Below the pieces are notes generated by a model. It was given only the letters and a program-made list of their open reading frames with translations, had not been told where the DNA came from and did not search any database. A DNA stretch of 64,000 bases from an uncultured Bacteroidales bacterium. GTDB lineage: Bacteria > Bacteroidota > Bacteroidia > Bacteroidales > Paludibacteraceae. The position numbers and the translations under genes are program-made. Numbering within the stretch: position 1 is the first letter of the stretch; the number at the start of each line of letters is the position of its first letter. Below, one piece after another: positions 16,455 to 26,017 of this stretch. The DNA lies in NCBI GenBank assembly GCA_934667275.1, contig CAKULK010000004.1, positions 1-64,000 on the forward strand. The letters are read 5' to 3'.

Positions 16455-17891
16455 TCAGAGTTTGGCTATTTTATGGTTGAGACGTGCGGTTTCGGCTTTG
16501 AAACCCATGATGTGACTCTCGACAGAGACATCAATGGTGCTGCTGAGGTACTTCTCATCGTGGTTGGCAACCGCCAGCACGAAGTCTTTGACGATACCCC
16601 AGTCGCCGCCTGCGTGTCCCTCATACCCCGGTAACTTGGATATATCCTCGTCCCATACGTATTTCTTGCCTGTCAGGAAGTCGGTGAGTGTGAAGGTCTC
16701 CATATCGCCCACTATGTCGCCCCGTGTACCCATGATACGCGTCTTGCGTCCGCCATAGGAGGTGAGGGCTTCCACTTGGAGTGAGGCAGTGACCTCGCCG
16801 GCAAACTGAAGGTTGCAGACATAGTGGTCCGGCTGGTCGTTCTGGCAGCGGAATACGCAGCGTCCATAGTCGGTGGTGCGCAGGTATTCGCGTATTTTGG
16901 CATCCTTGAGGGCTCGGTCTTTGGGCAGGTTGTCAAATACATAGAGATAGCGATGTTGGCGTACATATATCTGCAAGGCGGAGAATGGGCATTGGCTCTC
17001 CACGGCACAGTCAAGGCAACGGTCGGATGCTCCTAATGGTTCGTTGCTACGGCGGAAGAATGTGAGGTTTCCAAAGGCAGATACCTGTTCGCAGGGCTTG
17101 TCCAACAGCCAGCGTATGATGTCGAGGTCGTGACACGCTTTGGCAAGGATAAGCGGCGTGGTGGCTTCGGCGGAGTGCCAGTTGCCACGCACATAGGAAT
17201 GCGCAAAGTGGTGGAAGCGTACGGGCTCGAGGTGCTGCAGGCTGATGACACTGCCCACACGCCCTTCGTCGAGTACACGCTTGAGTGCACGGAAGTAAGG
17301 GGCATAGCGCAACACGTGACACACACCCACTATGCGTCCGTATTTCTTGGCCTGCGCAAGGATGTTGCGGCACTCGCGCTCGGTCTGCGCAATGGGTTTC
17401 TCCAGCAATACATCATATCCCATAGCCAATGCCCGCATACACGGCTCGTAGTGCATATTGTCGGGCGTGGCGATGATGACGGCATCGGCGAACTTAGGCA
17501 CACGGAACACTTCGGACCAGTCACGGAAACAATGCTCCTCCTGTATGCCGTAGGCGGACGCCATCTGTGTGCGGCGTATGTCGTTGGGGTCGGCTACGCC
17601 CACGATGTGCAGGGCATTCTTATACTGTGCGGAGTATGCGGCATAGACACTGCCGCGGGAGCCTGCACCAATGACGATGGCGGTGACAGGGTGCGCCACA
17701 CGTGCCTCCTGGTCGGGCAGACCAAAAGCGAGACGCTCGGCACCGCTCTTGGATTTGGCGGGTGTGGTATTGTCAGGGGCAAGGGGTGAGACAGGGTTGG
17801 CTGCCTGCAAGAGTCCTGCTCCCGGTACGGATTCGATGGCGAGGGTGGCTGCACCGACGCCCATTATCTTCAGAAATTCTGCTCGGGTCAT
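16455..17891 (-). CDS. Gfo/Idh/MocA family oxidoreductase
   Basis: The product has 478 residues. A hydrophobic leader begins TRAEFLKIMGVGAATL. It resembles a Tat signal, but the second Arg of the twin is Ala, so export by Tat is doubtful. The Rossmann motif IGAGSRGSVYA (about residue 72) and EKPIAQTE identify the family. Residues DRCLDCAVESQCPFSA form a three-Cys cluster typical of a subgroup of secreted Bacteroidota members that act on sugars and may bind metal. These enzymes oxidise, reduce or, with bound NAD, hydrolyse sugars. Its place between GDPD and GH65 suggests a glycoside linked to glycerol phosphate. The exact substrate cannot be told. Confidence 0.85.
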   Translation of the reverse strand: MTRAEFLKIMGVGAATLAIESVPGAGLLQAANPVSPLAPDNTTPAKSKSGAERLAFGLPDQEARVAHPVTAIVIGAGSRGSVYAAYSAQYKNALHIVGVADPNDIRRTQMASAYGIQEEHCFRDWSEVFRVPKFADAVIIATPDNMHYEPCMRALAMGYDVLLEKPIAQTERECRNILAQAKKYGRIVGVCHVLRYAPYFRALKRVLDEGRVGSVISLQHLEPVRFHHFAHSYVRGNWHSAEATTPLILAKACHDLDIIRWLLDKPCEQVSAFGNLTFFRRSNEPLGASDRCLDCAVESQCPFSALQIYVRQHRYLYVFDNLPKDRALKDAKIREYLRTTDYGRCVFRCQNDQPDHYVCNLQFAGEVTASLQVEALTSYGGRKTRIMGTRGDIVGDMETFTLTDFLTGKKYVWDEDISKLPGYEGHAGGDWGIVKDFVLAVANHDEKYLSSTIDVSVESHIMGFKAETARLNHKIAKL

Positions 17892-17938
17892 GAGTATCGT
17901 AGTTTTTACAGTTTACGTTGTTTTCGTAGTTTGCGCGG

Positions 17939-20011
17939 TCAGCGGATGACAAGGTCTTCACGTCCTGCAATGCGGAGTGTTACAGACTGCCACGATTCGG
18001 GCAGTTGGGGTGCGTACTTGCGCTGGAGTCCCTTGTCGGTGATTTCGAGACCGCCAAAACCAAAGAGCATGGTCTGCAGCGTACCGCCTGCGCCCGTGAT
18101 GAAGTAAGGATTGGTACCGCCATTGAACTCCGCCATCACACGGAACGGCGGGTTGAGGTTAGGCAAGTAGGAGTCACGGAAATAGTACAGGGCACGTTCC
18201 GGTTGGCGCAGCCTGCAATACAGCACAGCATAAATGGACTTCGACATAGCGGGAGTAAGACGCTCGGGCACCTTGTCGATATAATACTCCAGATTGCGGC
18301 GTATGAGTGCGGTGTCGGTGACGATATGCAAAGGGTAGGCAAGCAACGACACATCGGCTTGCTTGGTGACCTGTCCGTCGTAGGTGTCGTATTCCTTGAT
18401 AACGCCGTTGGGCAGGTACTGGAACGAGATGCGGCGGGCGATGTCGTCCCACTGCGCACGGGGCTTGATGCCCAAGGCTTTGGCTGCCTTGGTCGCCAGT
18501 TGGAGATTGGTGACGGCTACGCCGAGGGTGTAGGCGTTGTTGTCAATCTGTTTGCCGCCCTGCGCGTTGCTGCTCCATTCGTCGGCGCCGATGGTGTTGA
18601 TGATATTGGCACGCCCCGTGGAATCGATGTCCACACGCGACACCCAGAAATCCGCCGTCTCCGAGATGAGCGGGTAACCCGTGGTGCGGAGCCAGTCTTT
18701 GTCCTGCGTGATGCAATAGTACTGCCATGCCGCAATAGCGATGTCGCCCGATATATGGTGTTCGGTGTTCGGGTACATGTTGTTGGGTGCCACTTCCTCC
18801 TGTCCGCTATCGGCACTCTCCCATGGGAAGAGGGCTCCCTGATAGCCATAGAAATAGGCTTTCTGCCGTGCCCTACCGAGTCGGGCAAAGCGGTAGTCGA
18901 GTGCCTCACGGGCTATCTCGGGGTGCATGAGCAGGAGCGCGGGGAACATCCATGTCTCGGTGTCCCAGAAGCAATGCCCGTTGTAGCCCAAGCCGCTGAG
19001 CCCCATAGGGGAACACGACCATGCGTTGCCCGTACGGAAGAAGGCATAGAGGTGATAGAGCATGGAATGCACATCCTGTTGGGCTTGGGCATCGCCCTCT
19101 ATGAGTATGTCGCTCTGCCAGAGAGCCTGCCATGCGCTGTTGTGCCGCGTCCACAATCGGTCATAGCCCTCCAACATCTGATAGACAGTGAGGCGTTCCA
19201 CCTCGTTGCGTACGTCGGGGACGGTGTTGCTGCCCATGATGTTGCCGACAAGGGCAAAGTGAAGAGTGTCGCCCGCCTGCAAATGGTGGGTAAACTCCAT
19301 GGTGTGGCGTCCCACACCGCGGTCGGTGCGGTGGCGTATCTCGGTCTCCACCCCACCCGATGCGTTGTCGGGAAAGAGGAACGCGGTGCACGCTGCCAGG
19401 CTGTGTCTCCCTGTGGGGCTGTCCGCGGTGGTGGTCATCAGCACGTAATGGGGATAGACGGTGGTATAGGGGTTTGCCTTGTTGTCAATATACGAGAAGT
19501 AGTCTTCCACGTTGCGGAGTGCTTCGGGGGCGCGGTGCTGGTTGAGCACCTGCAGGTCGCAGTCCGCAGCGGCTACGACAGTGACATCGGTCATATAGCC
19601 GAAGGGCATCTGACGCAGGGCGACGGTGGTGTAGGAGACCTGCACAAGGTCGCGGAAAGAGAAGTGCCCGCTGAAGGCACCGTTGCGGAAAGAGAAGTCC
19701 TGCGTATAGCCGGAGATATTGCCGCGGTCGCAGCGGGTACCGTTGACCTTCAGTTCGAGGTCCAGCGGGTTGATGTTCGGGAAATAGTTGTTGACGCGTC
19801 CCGATGCGTAAAGGTCATAGAGTCCGCCTACCACCACTTTGTCCACCTTGAGGGGTGAGCGCGAGGAGACGAGCCCGATTTGTCCGTTGGCAGAAGTGAT
19901 GCCATAATAGTCGCCTTGCAGCGGCTGCTCCACGGTGATGCTCCACGGGTCTTGTGCCATGGAGAGGAGTGCAATGAAAGAGAAACAGAGGATAGAGGTC
20001 AGGCGTTTCAT
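17939..20011 (-). CDS. Secreted GH65 family glycosidase or phosphorylase
   Basis: The product has 690 residues with a signal peptide (MKRLTSILCFSFIALLSMA). An N-terminal beta-sandwich (about 25-280) precedes an alpha/alpha toroid. CFWDTETWMFPALLL (about 345) and TIGADEWSSNA, then QIDNNAYT (catalytic acid Glu about 478), are the GH65 signatures. Family members act on alpha-glucosides such as kojibiose, trehalose, maltose or glucosylglycerol, mostly as phosphorylases. Export to the periplasm, where phosphate chemistry is less usual, favours a hydrolase like the animal and fungal branch. The gene starts 1 nt after the stop of the nuclease gene upstream. The preferred linkage is unknown; kojibiosyl or glucosyl groups on glycerol phosphate are a candidate. 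Confidence 0.85.
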   Translation of the reverse strand: MKRLTSILCFSFIALLSMAQDPWSITVEQPLQGDYYGITSANGQIGLVSSRSPLKVDKVVVGGLYDLYASGRVNNYFPNINPLDLELKVNGTRCDRGNISGYTQDFSFRNGAFSGHFSFRDLVQVSYTTVALRQMPFGYMTDVTVVAAADCDLQVLNQHRAPEALRNVEDYFSYIDNKANPYTTVYPHYVLMTTTADSPTGRHSLAACTAFLFPDNASGGVETEIRHRTDRGVGRHTMEFTHHLQAGDTLHFALVGNIMGSNTVPDVRNEVERLTVYQMLEGYDRLWTRHNSAWQALWQSDILIEGDAQAQQDVHSMLYHLYAFFRTGNAWSCSPMGLSGLGYNGHCFWDTETWMFPALLLMHPEIAREALDYRFARLGRARQKAYFYGYQGALFPWESADSGQEEVAPNNMYPNTEHHISGDIAIAAWQYYCITQDKDWLRTTGYPLISETADFWVSRVDIDSTGRANIINTIGADEWSSNAQGGKQIDNNAYTLGVAVTNLQLATKAAKALGIKPRAQWDDIARRISFQYLPNGVIKEYDTYDGQVTKQADVSLLAYPLHIVTDTALIRRNLEYYIDKVPERLTPAMSKSIYAVLYCRLRQPERALYYFRDSYLPNLNPPFRVMAEFNGGTNPYFITGAGGTLQTMLFGFGGLEITDKGLQRKYAPQLPESWQSVTLRIAGREDLVIR

Positions 20012-20012
20012 A

Positions 20013-22415
20013 TCAGCGTATTACCTTGTGATTGTTTACGAAATAGATGCCTCGGGGATAGGCAGAGAGGTCGATGGTGTTGCCGCTGCCCGACCAGAGA
20101 CATGCGCCTGCCGCATTGAAGACAATGATATGGTCCGTAGCGGGTAGGAGGTAGGTATGCTCACTGATAAGGCGGAGGTCTGCGGACTGCTCGGGTGCGA
20201 TGACGTCCGTGGATTGTTGGGAATGCTCAACGGCACCGATACAGGATTTGATAGCCCGTGTATGGCGCAGTTGGTCGTAGGTGAGGTAGCCCGTGACGGT
20301 GCCGTCGCCATTGAGGTCGAACCCGAAAGCCGATTCACACAGGCGTTGTATGGTGGGCAGACAGCACAGGTTGTAGCCCGCCAAGACAGGGTCAAGGATT
20401 TGGTAGGTTCCGTCAGAGAGTACGGTGGCGGTGAAGACCTTGCCGCTGAAAGAGCCTGCAATGGATTGGGTGAGGGTGGACTGCCAATTGGGAATATCGG
20501 CGGAAGCCGAGTGCAGATTGTAGGTATCGCGCCAGAGGTTGGTACTCTCGGCTACGGCATAGTCGGAGTATATGGGTTCGGCACCTGCTATTTCGAGTGT
20601 GTTCGCCAAGAGCAGGCAGTTCATCATGCAGGCTTTGCCGTTCTCCACCTGCAGGGTGGTGCCAGTGAAGTTCGCCGCGGTGCCTGCGAAACAGGTACGG
20701 TTGCCGAGGAAAGTGCAATGCCCGATGTTAAAGACCTGGTCCGAAGCGTTCATCTTGGCATACACCGCCGTGCCGCCATAGAGTTTGGTGACGGTGGCAA
20801 GCCCTTTCTTGGCATTGAGGACATTGTTGAGGAAAGAGCAGTTGAGGATATTCGCCGAGAGGGCGTACTCGTAGGGAAAGAGATGCACAGCCCCGTACTT
20901 CTCGCCCGTGTTGCCTGTGAAAGAGGAGCACTGAATATCCGCGGTGCGGTAGGCATTGGTGAAGAGTGCCGCGCCGTCGGCAGCGGCATTGTTGCGAAAT
21001 TGGCAGTCGTGGACTGTGAGAGTGGCTTGGCACGTGGCGTACACCGCCCCACCCGTCTGTTTAGCGGTGTCGCATGAGAAAAAACAATCGTTGAGGGACA
21101 GGCTGTGGGTGGTAGCGCAGACGGCCCCGCCCATGGAGGAAGAATATGCGTTGAGGAAACGGCAACGGCTGAGCGAAAGCAGGTTGCCGTGGCTGTAAAT
21201 CAAGCCCCCGCCTTGCTGAAGGGTGGTCTTGCCGTCGCGGAGGGTGATGTTTTGGAGCGTCAGGGAATAGTAGTGGGGTATGGAGAACACCTGTCCCGCT
21301 GTGGCGAGGTGAAGTACGGATTCGCCGATGATGTCGGAGAAGTCGGCATTCCAGCCGCCGATGATAGTGAGCGAGGCTTGGGGAACGATGGTCTCGGACA
21401 GCGTGTAGTCGCCCGCCGCCAGACAGATGGTGTCGAGCATAGTGGCAGACGAGAGTGCCGTGGCGAGTTCATCAGGGTTGGACGCATAGAAGCAGGTCGG
21501 GTGGTCTGCATTGCCCAACTTGAAGGAGACAACGAGCGGGAAATGGTCGGAGGGCGTGATGCTGCGGTTGTAGTCTTCGGTAATGATTTCGCGGGAGAGC
21601 GGCGTCATGTGGTCGTAGAAGATGTAGTCGAACTCACTGCCTTGGCAGTTCTGGCTGGTAGCAGGGTACCAGTTGGACGCGGTGTGCGTGATGTTGCCCT
21701 TGGGGCGACAGGTAGTATTTACTTGGAGAGCGGCATCGTAGAAGACAGAGGCATAGCCGCGATACGCCTCTTCATGGGATGTGCGCACCATATTGAAGTC
21801 ACCCACAAGCACAATGGGCGTCTGCCCTGCGATAGCGTGCAACTGCGAACTGATGACCTGTGCGCCGTGAATGCCCGACGGGATGGGTCCATAACTGGTG
21901 TGGGCTGTGGCAAAATAGAAGTCCTGACCCGAAGCATTGTCACGAAGATGCACCCACGCTACGCAACGGGGCAGGTTCTCGTGGTCGGAATAATCCCAAC
22001 CCTTGCCAGGTGTGGAGGGGTGCTCATTGACATAGAAACCGCCCTTGTCGAGGAGGGTGTAGCGACTGCGCTTGAAGAAGACCGTGTTGTATTCGTAAGA
22101 GGTGCCGGAACGCTCGAACTGGTGATGGTCGTAGTCAGGGAGGAGGTCCACAAGGTCTTGCAGTTGGGATTTGCCCGTCTGCGAGTCGCGGTTGTTACCC
22201 ACCACTTCCTCGAAGCCGACGACATCGAAATCGTAGTCGGTGACGATACGCGTGACGTACTGACGGCGGTTCGCCCATAGTTTGTCGCCGGTGTCACCGT
22301 TGTTGGGATTGCAATAGCGGATATTGAACGTGGCAAAGCGATGTACGCCGTTGTCTGCGGCAGCCATCGGCAAGGCGCAGATGAGACATGTAAGAAAGAC
22401 AAAAAGACGGTTCAT
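20013..22415 (-). CDS. Secreted endonuclease/phosphatase-family enzyme fused to a beta-helix
   Basis: The product has 800 residues: signal peptide (1-20), then an endonuclease/exonuclease/phosphatase (EEP) domain (about 24-305) with RFATFNIRY, GFEEVV, VLVGDFNM and the final TPSDHFPLVVSF catalytic His. A right-handed beta-helix (about 320-650) has repeats such as GGGLIYSHGNLLSLSRC and GGAVYATCQATLTVHDC. The tail ends YPRGIYFVNNHKVIR and resembles the T9SS tails of other proteins here. EEP enzymes cleave phosphodiesters in nucleic acids or lipids. With GDPD and a phosphate-ester transporter in the operon, either extracellular DNA or a glycerol-phosphate polymer is possible. It is the first gene of the operon; no promoter is obvious. 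Confidence 0.8.
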   Translation of the reverse strand: MNRLFVFLTCLICALPMAAADNGVHRFATFNIRYCNPNNGDTGDKLWANRRQYVTRIVTDYDFDVVGFEEVVGNNRDSQTGKSQLQDLVDLLPDYDHHQFERSGTSYEYNTVFFKRSRYTLLDKGGFYVNEHPSTPGKGWDYSDHENLPRCVAWVHLRDNASGQDFYFATAHTSYGPIPSGIHGAQVISSQLHAIAGQTPIVLVGDFNMVRTSHEEAYRGYASVFYDAALQVNTTCRPKGNITHTASNWYPATSQNCQGSEFDYIFYDHMTPLSREIITEDYNRSITPSDHFPLVVSFKLGNADHPTCFYASNPDELATALSSATMLDTICLAAGDYTLSETIVPQASLTIIGGWNADFSDIIGESVLHLATAGQVFSIPHYYSLTLQNITLRDGKTTLQQGGGLIYSHGNLLSLSRCRFLNAYSSSMGGAVCATTHSLSLNDCFFSCDTAKQTGGAVYATCQATLTVHDCQFRNNAAADGAALFTNAYRTADIQCSSFTGNTGEKYGAVHLFPYEYALSANILNCSFLNNVLNAKKGLATVTKLYGGTAVYAKMNASDQVFNIGHCTFLGNRTCFAGTAANFTGTTLQVENGKACMMNCLLLANTLEIAGAEPIYSDYAVAESTNLWRDTYNLHSASADIPNWQSTLTQSIAGSFSGKVFTATVLSDGTYQILDPVLAGYNLCCLPTIQRLCESAFGFDLNGDGTVTGYLTYDQLRHTRAIKSCIGAVEHSQQSTDVIAPEQSADLRLISEHTYLLPATDHIIVFNAAGACLWSGSGNTIDLSAYPRGIYFVNNHKVIR

Positions 22416-22478
22416 AAACGTATAATGTGAGTATTAATAAATCACAACAAATTCTCGTATAAAGGGTTTATATCCATA

Positions 22479-22560
22479 GCGTATCCCTTGCGTATGGGTT
22501 GCGTATCCCTTGCGTATGGGTTGCGTATCCCTTGCTGTTTGAATCGATTAACAAACGATA
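22479..22560 (-). repeat. Dispersed repeat R2: five alternating 11-mers
   Basis: GCGTATCCCTT and GCGTATGGGTT alternate without a mismatch: 22479-22489, 22490-22500, 22501-22511, 22512-22522 and 22523-22533. They are followed by GCTGTTTGAATCGATTAAC. Read on the other strand, the flank and repeats match 54370-54427. The repeat lies between the nuclease operon and the terminator of the SusCD operon. Confidence 0.85.
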
Positions 22561-22579
22561 ATATATCGGGATAATAAAA

Positions 22580-22614
22580 GCAGAGGCTGCACAGCGGGGC
22601 TATGCAGCCTCTGC
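22580..22614 (-). terminator. Terminator of the beta-helix/SusCD operon
   Basis: The arms GCAGAGGCTGCA (22580-22591) and TGCAGCCTCTGC (22603-22614) form a perfect 12-bp stem with an 11-nt loop. On the minus strand it is followed by CTTTTATTAT. It lies 18 nt after the stop of the gene at 22633. Confidence 0.85.
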
Positions 22615-22632
22615 AAAAGGATAACAAAATTA

Positions 22633-24210
22633 TTACTTAATGAACTTCTTGCCACCTTGGATGTACATACCCGCGGGCAGGGTGTTGAGGTCGGTGCCCA
22701 TAGGTTGTCCGAGGATGGTGTAGATAGTATTGTCGGCAACAGGAGCGACAATGTTGCTAACGCCGGTAGAGGGCTTGGTGCCGTTGCTGTCGAGTGCACC
22801 GCTCATGGTGGTGGCAGCACGTGTGTAACCACGTTGGTCGAGAGTGATGTCCATCACCTCTTTCACAGCGTCCTCAATAGGCCATGCAGCGATAGCGGTT
22901 TGCAGGTCGGCGAGGGTCATGCCCGTGATGTCGAGCGTAGGCGCGATGGTCTTGCTGAAGCCGCCGTTGTCGGTGAGGGTGTTGGTGCCGAATACCTTCT
23001 CCTGCGTGTAGATGTTGTCCACTACAGTGAGGCGGTCGGTAGCAGCAAAGGTGTTGCCACCGTTGTCGAACAGCGAGCCGAAGACATTGTAGCCAGCGGA
23101 GAGAGCCTTGGTGGAAGCCTCCTGCAGGAAGACAACCGCGTGGTTGGCAGCGTCGAACTTGTCACGCTCAGCGGGGTTGACAAAGACGTTGTTGGCGAAG
23201 TAGCAGGTGCTACCCGTACCCGATGAGATACCGTCGCCTGCGGAGTTGGTAGCCTGTGTGGTCCAGTTGTTGACAAAGGTGTTGTTGATAAAGAAGGCTA
23301 CATCGTTGGTCGAGTTGCGGAATGCGCCACCGGCTTTGGTGCAATAAGACCCTGACATGGTGCAGTTGACAAAGTAGGTGGTACCGGCATTGTCGGCAAT
23401 GGCAGCACCTCCGCCGTAGGTACCCGGGCAGATGTTGTCGGTGAACTCGCAACGCTCGAAGAGAGCCACGCCGTTGTTGACAGCATCCTTGTTGTCGGAA
23501 TCGGAGTTGCGTGCACGGGTCAGGAAAGCAGCACCCGAGTTGGACGATTGGTTGTCGCGGAAGATGCAGTCGAACATACGGAGTTGGCAGCCCCAAGCCA
23601 CGAGAGCGGCATTGTTGATTGACTTGTCAGCATCTACGCAAACATTGTTGATAAACTGGCAGAAGTGGAAGTCAGCCTTGACGTGCTTGAGGAACACCAT
23701 GTTGCCCCAGTACTTGCCATCGGTGCGGGCACCGTCACGGAACGTGATACCCCAGATAGAGGAGAGTTCGGTGTCCTTGTAGAACTGCTCGTCCTTCTTG
23801 CTCTGCTGGTCTTTGATGCCCATATAAACAAAGGCGTAGGAGGTGTTGTCGCCCTTGCCGTCGCCGTCGAGGTCCGCAGAGAATACGGATGTGCCTGCGG
23901 TGGTGTAGTCGAGGTTGGTGTCGGTGCCTGTGGCAGTAGCGGGGTAGCCACCGCGAATGGTGATGCCCTGCGGAATGTACCACATGTTGGTGGTATTGTC
24001 GGGCAGGTAGGCGCCCTCCATGAGGTAGAACTCGGTACCCGGTTCCGCATTGGCAACGGTAGTGCCGAGGTATTCGCCTGCGGCAGCGTTCTCCCACGAC
24101 GAACCGTCCGCCTCGCCTGCGCCGTTGGGCGAGAAGAAGTACTGCTCAGCGTTGAGGCTGAGGGTGAGTGCCATAGCCAGCACTGTGAATAAAGACTTTT
24201 TCATAAGCAT
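22633..24210 (-). CDS. Secreted beta-helix protein with T9SS-like tail
   Basis: The product has 525 residues. A signal peptide (LFTVLAMALTLSLNA) is followed by a choice-of-anchor/Omp-type right-handed beta-helix: QYFFSPNGAGEADGSSWENA at the start, ITIRGGYPATATG, and many turns with N-N-A and GGAF-type repeats up to about residue 400. The end, YTILGQPMGTDLNTLPAGMY then GGKKFIK, resembles a shortened T9SS sorting tail. Such proteins are surface adhesins or glycan-binding or lyase scaffolds; no catalytic residues are evident. It is the last gene of the SusCD operon and directly precedes a strong terminator. Confidence 0.75.
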   Translation of the reverse strand: MLMKKSLFTVLAMALTLSLNAEQYFFSPNGAGEADGSSWENAAAGEYLGTTVANAEPGTEFYLMEGAYLPDNTTNMWYIPQGITIRGGYPATATGTDTNLDYTTAGTSVFSADLDGDGKGDNTSYAFVYMGIKDQQSKKDEQFYKDTELSSIWGITFRDGARTDGKYWGNMVFLKHVKADFHFCQFINNVCVDADKSINNAALVAWGCQLRMFDCIFRDNQSSNSGAAFLTRARNSDSDNKDAVNNGVALFERCEFTDNICPGTYGGGAAIADNAGTTYFVNCTMSGSYCTKAGGAFRNSTNDVAFFINNTFVNNWTTQATNSAGDGISSGTGSTCYFANNVFVNPAERDKFDAANHAVVFLQEASTKALSAGYNVFGSLFDNGGNTFAATDRLTVVDNIYTQEKVFGTNTLTDNGGFSKTIAPTLDITGMTLADLQTAIAAWPIEDAVKEVMDITLDQRGYTRAATTMSGALDSNGTKPSTGVSNIVAPVADNTIYTILGQPMGTDLNTLPAGMYIQGGKKFIK

Positions 24211-24244
24211 AAAATTTGAAGTTGTTATGAGTTATTGTTGTTTA

Positions 24245-26002
24245 TTAGAAGTTCAAGCCGTCTTTCCAGCCCGGGTTCTGGGTGAGTGCGCCGTTGGTGA
24301 GGGTGCGCTCGTTGGTGGGGATGGGATAGAGGTAGTCCTTGCCCTCGTCGAAAGTGAAGAGGAGGTCGGAGAACGCCTGCATGTTGCCACTCGTCTCGCC
24401 GGTGAGGATGACATCGGTGCCGATAGTCAGTTTGGTGACACCGATACCGCCACCGCCCGTTTGCCCGGGGGCATTGAGTGCGACATTCGCCTTGCCGTCG
24501 CCCGTGAGGTCATACTTGCCCGGACGGGGAAAGTACATGCCGAGGAGCGGTTGGGTGAAGGCTTTGCCCTCGCGCCAACGCATGATGTCCCAGAAATGCA
24601 GTCCTTCGAGGGGTGTCTCGATGAGTCGCTCGCGGCGAATCTCGAGGATAACGCCCTTGTTGGCACCCTTGTCCACATTGGGGTAGCACGACTCCATGTA
24701 GGCATCGGGGTTGGCATTGGCAGCCGCGAGCTCGAGGTGCGGCATGGAGACACGGTCGCGGAGGACATTGACCGATGCGTCGAGGTCCGCCTGGGTGAGC
24801 GTGCCGAGTTCGGCTTTGGCTTCGGCGTAGTTGAGATACACCTCGCCCAAACGGAAGATGGGCAGACAGACGAGCGAGCCGTCCCACGTGTTGTAGGTGC
24901 TCTCCATCACGTACTTGATGTACTTGTAGCCCGTGAAGGTCTGCTTGAGGTCCACGGCAGCGGTCTTGGTGGCACCCTTCTGGATATAGCCCGGGGTGTG
25001 GACGGTCTGCGCCATACGCGGGTCACGGTTGCGGCACTCGTCGATGTAGGTGAGGGTGTCGTGTCCTGCGATGTCGGTGAAGCGCGTGCCGTCCGCCATG
25101 AGGTACATATCCACGAAACGCTTGGTGAAGCCCGTTGTGCGGGCTACAGACCAGGCATTGGCGTTGTTCTTGATGTTGAGGTCGTTACTGTAGCGGCGTG
25201 CCCAGATGTACTCGTCGGGGTTCGCCTCGAGGGACGCAAAGAGATCACGATAGGACTCCGCGCCCTGGGTGCAGAGCGAATAGCCGCCCTCGTTGATGAG
25301 GGTGAGGGAGGCATCGGCGCACTGCTCGAGGAGCGACTGCCACGGCAGGTGGTCGGGGTTGAAGACATCGCCGTCGTGGTACTTGCGGAAAGTGCCTTCG
25401 AAGAGGCAGACGCGCGACTTGAGGGCGAGGGCTGTCCACTTGTTGACCTCGTAGGGCGTGTGGGCGTCAGGCAACTCGCTGATAGCGGCATCGAGGTCGC
25501 TGAGGATATGCTCCACCACCACGGCACGCGAGTCGCGGGGCTTGTTGAGCAACGCCGAGTCGCTGGAAGCGATAACTTGGTCGTACCAAGGCACATCGCC
25601 GTAGTTGCGCACCTTGAGGAAGTAGAAGTACGCACGGAAGAAGTGCGCTACGCCGTCGTAGTGGACGCGGGCGGACTCGTCGGTGCAGTTGGACGAATGC
25701 TCGAGGTAGAAGTTGATTTTGCGGAGTATGCTCCAGTCCCACTTGCTGTCGGAAGACGGAATGAGGCGCGTGCCCTGTACGTCGCGACTGGGCACGGGAG
25801 CCACGAAATGGTCGCCCTCCTCGCCGTAGAGTTCGCTGCCCGAAGGCATGAGCGAGTAGAAATAGTTGGTGTAGAGTTGCAACTCCTGCTCCGACGAGAA
25901 GTAGGTTTCGGGGGACAGTTTATCCTGCGGATACTTGTCCATATTGCACGCCGTGCATAGCGCGAGCGTGGCGGTCAGGAAGAATAATATCGATTTTTTC
26001 AT
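24245..26002 (-). CDS. SusD/RagB-family surface glycan-binding lipoprotein
   Basis: The product has 585 residues. The lipobox LCTAC places the lipidated Cys at 19. PQDKLSPETYFSSEQELQLY and FFRAYFYFLKVRNYGDVPW are hallmark SusD segments, followed by FRLGEVYLNYAEAKAELG and RRERLIETPLEGLHFWDIMRW near the C-terminus. SusD proteins cap the SusC pore and capture oligomers at the cell surface. The gene starts 15 nt after susC. The substrate cannot be read from sequence. The operon has no glycosidase of its own, which is unusual for a utilisation locus. Confidence 0.95.
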   Translation of the reverse strand: MKKSILFFLTATLALCTACNMDKYPQDKLSPETYFSSEQELQLYTNYFYSLMPSGSELYGEEGDHFVAPVPSRDVQGTRLIPSSDSKWDWSILRKINFYLEHSSNCTDESARVHYDGVAHFFRAYFYFLKVRNYGDVPWYDQVIASSDSALLNKPRDSRAVVVEHILSDLDAAISELPDAHTPYEVNKWTALALKSRVCLFEGTFRKYHDGDVFNPDHLPWQSLLEQCADASLTLINEGGYSLCTQGAESYRDLFASLEANPDEYIWARRYSNDLNIKNNANAWSVARTTGFTKRFVDMYLMADGTRFTDIAGHDTLTYIDECRNRDPRMAQTVHTPGYIQKGATKTAAVDLKQTFTGYKYIKYVMESTYNTWDGSLVCLPIFRLGEVYLNYAEAKAELGTLTQADLDASVNVLRDRVSMPHLELAAANANPDAYMESCYPNVDKGANKGVILEIRRERLIETPLEGLHFWDIMRWREGKAFTQPLLGMYFPRPGKYDLTGDGKANVALNAPGQTGGGGIGVTKLTIGTDVILTGETSGNMQAFSDLLFTFDEGKDYLYPIPTNERTLTNGALTQNPGWKDGLNF

Positions 26003-26017
26003 TGTGCTGTCCTCCTA

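Noticed and set aside
16455..17891. Twin-arginine signal on the Gfo/Idh protein, linked to tatAC in the window
   Set aside because: The motif reads TRAEFLK with Ala at the second Arg. It may be a decayed Tat signal but is not good evidence of Tat export.
22479..22533. Short CRISPR array
   Set aside because: The units are contiguous 11-mers with no spacers, and no cas genes are near.
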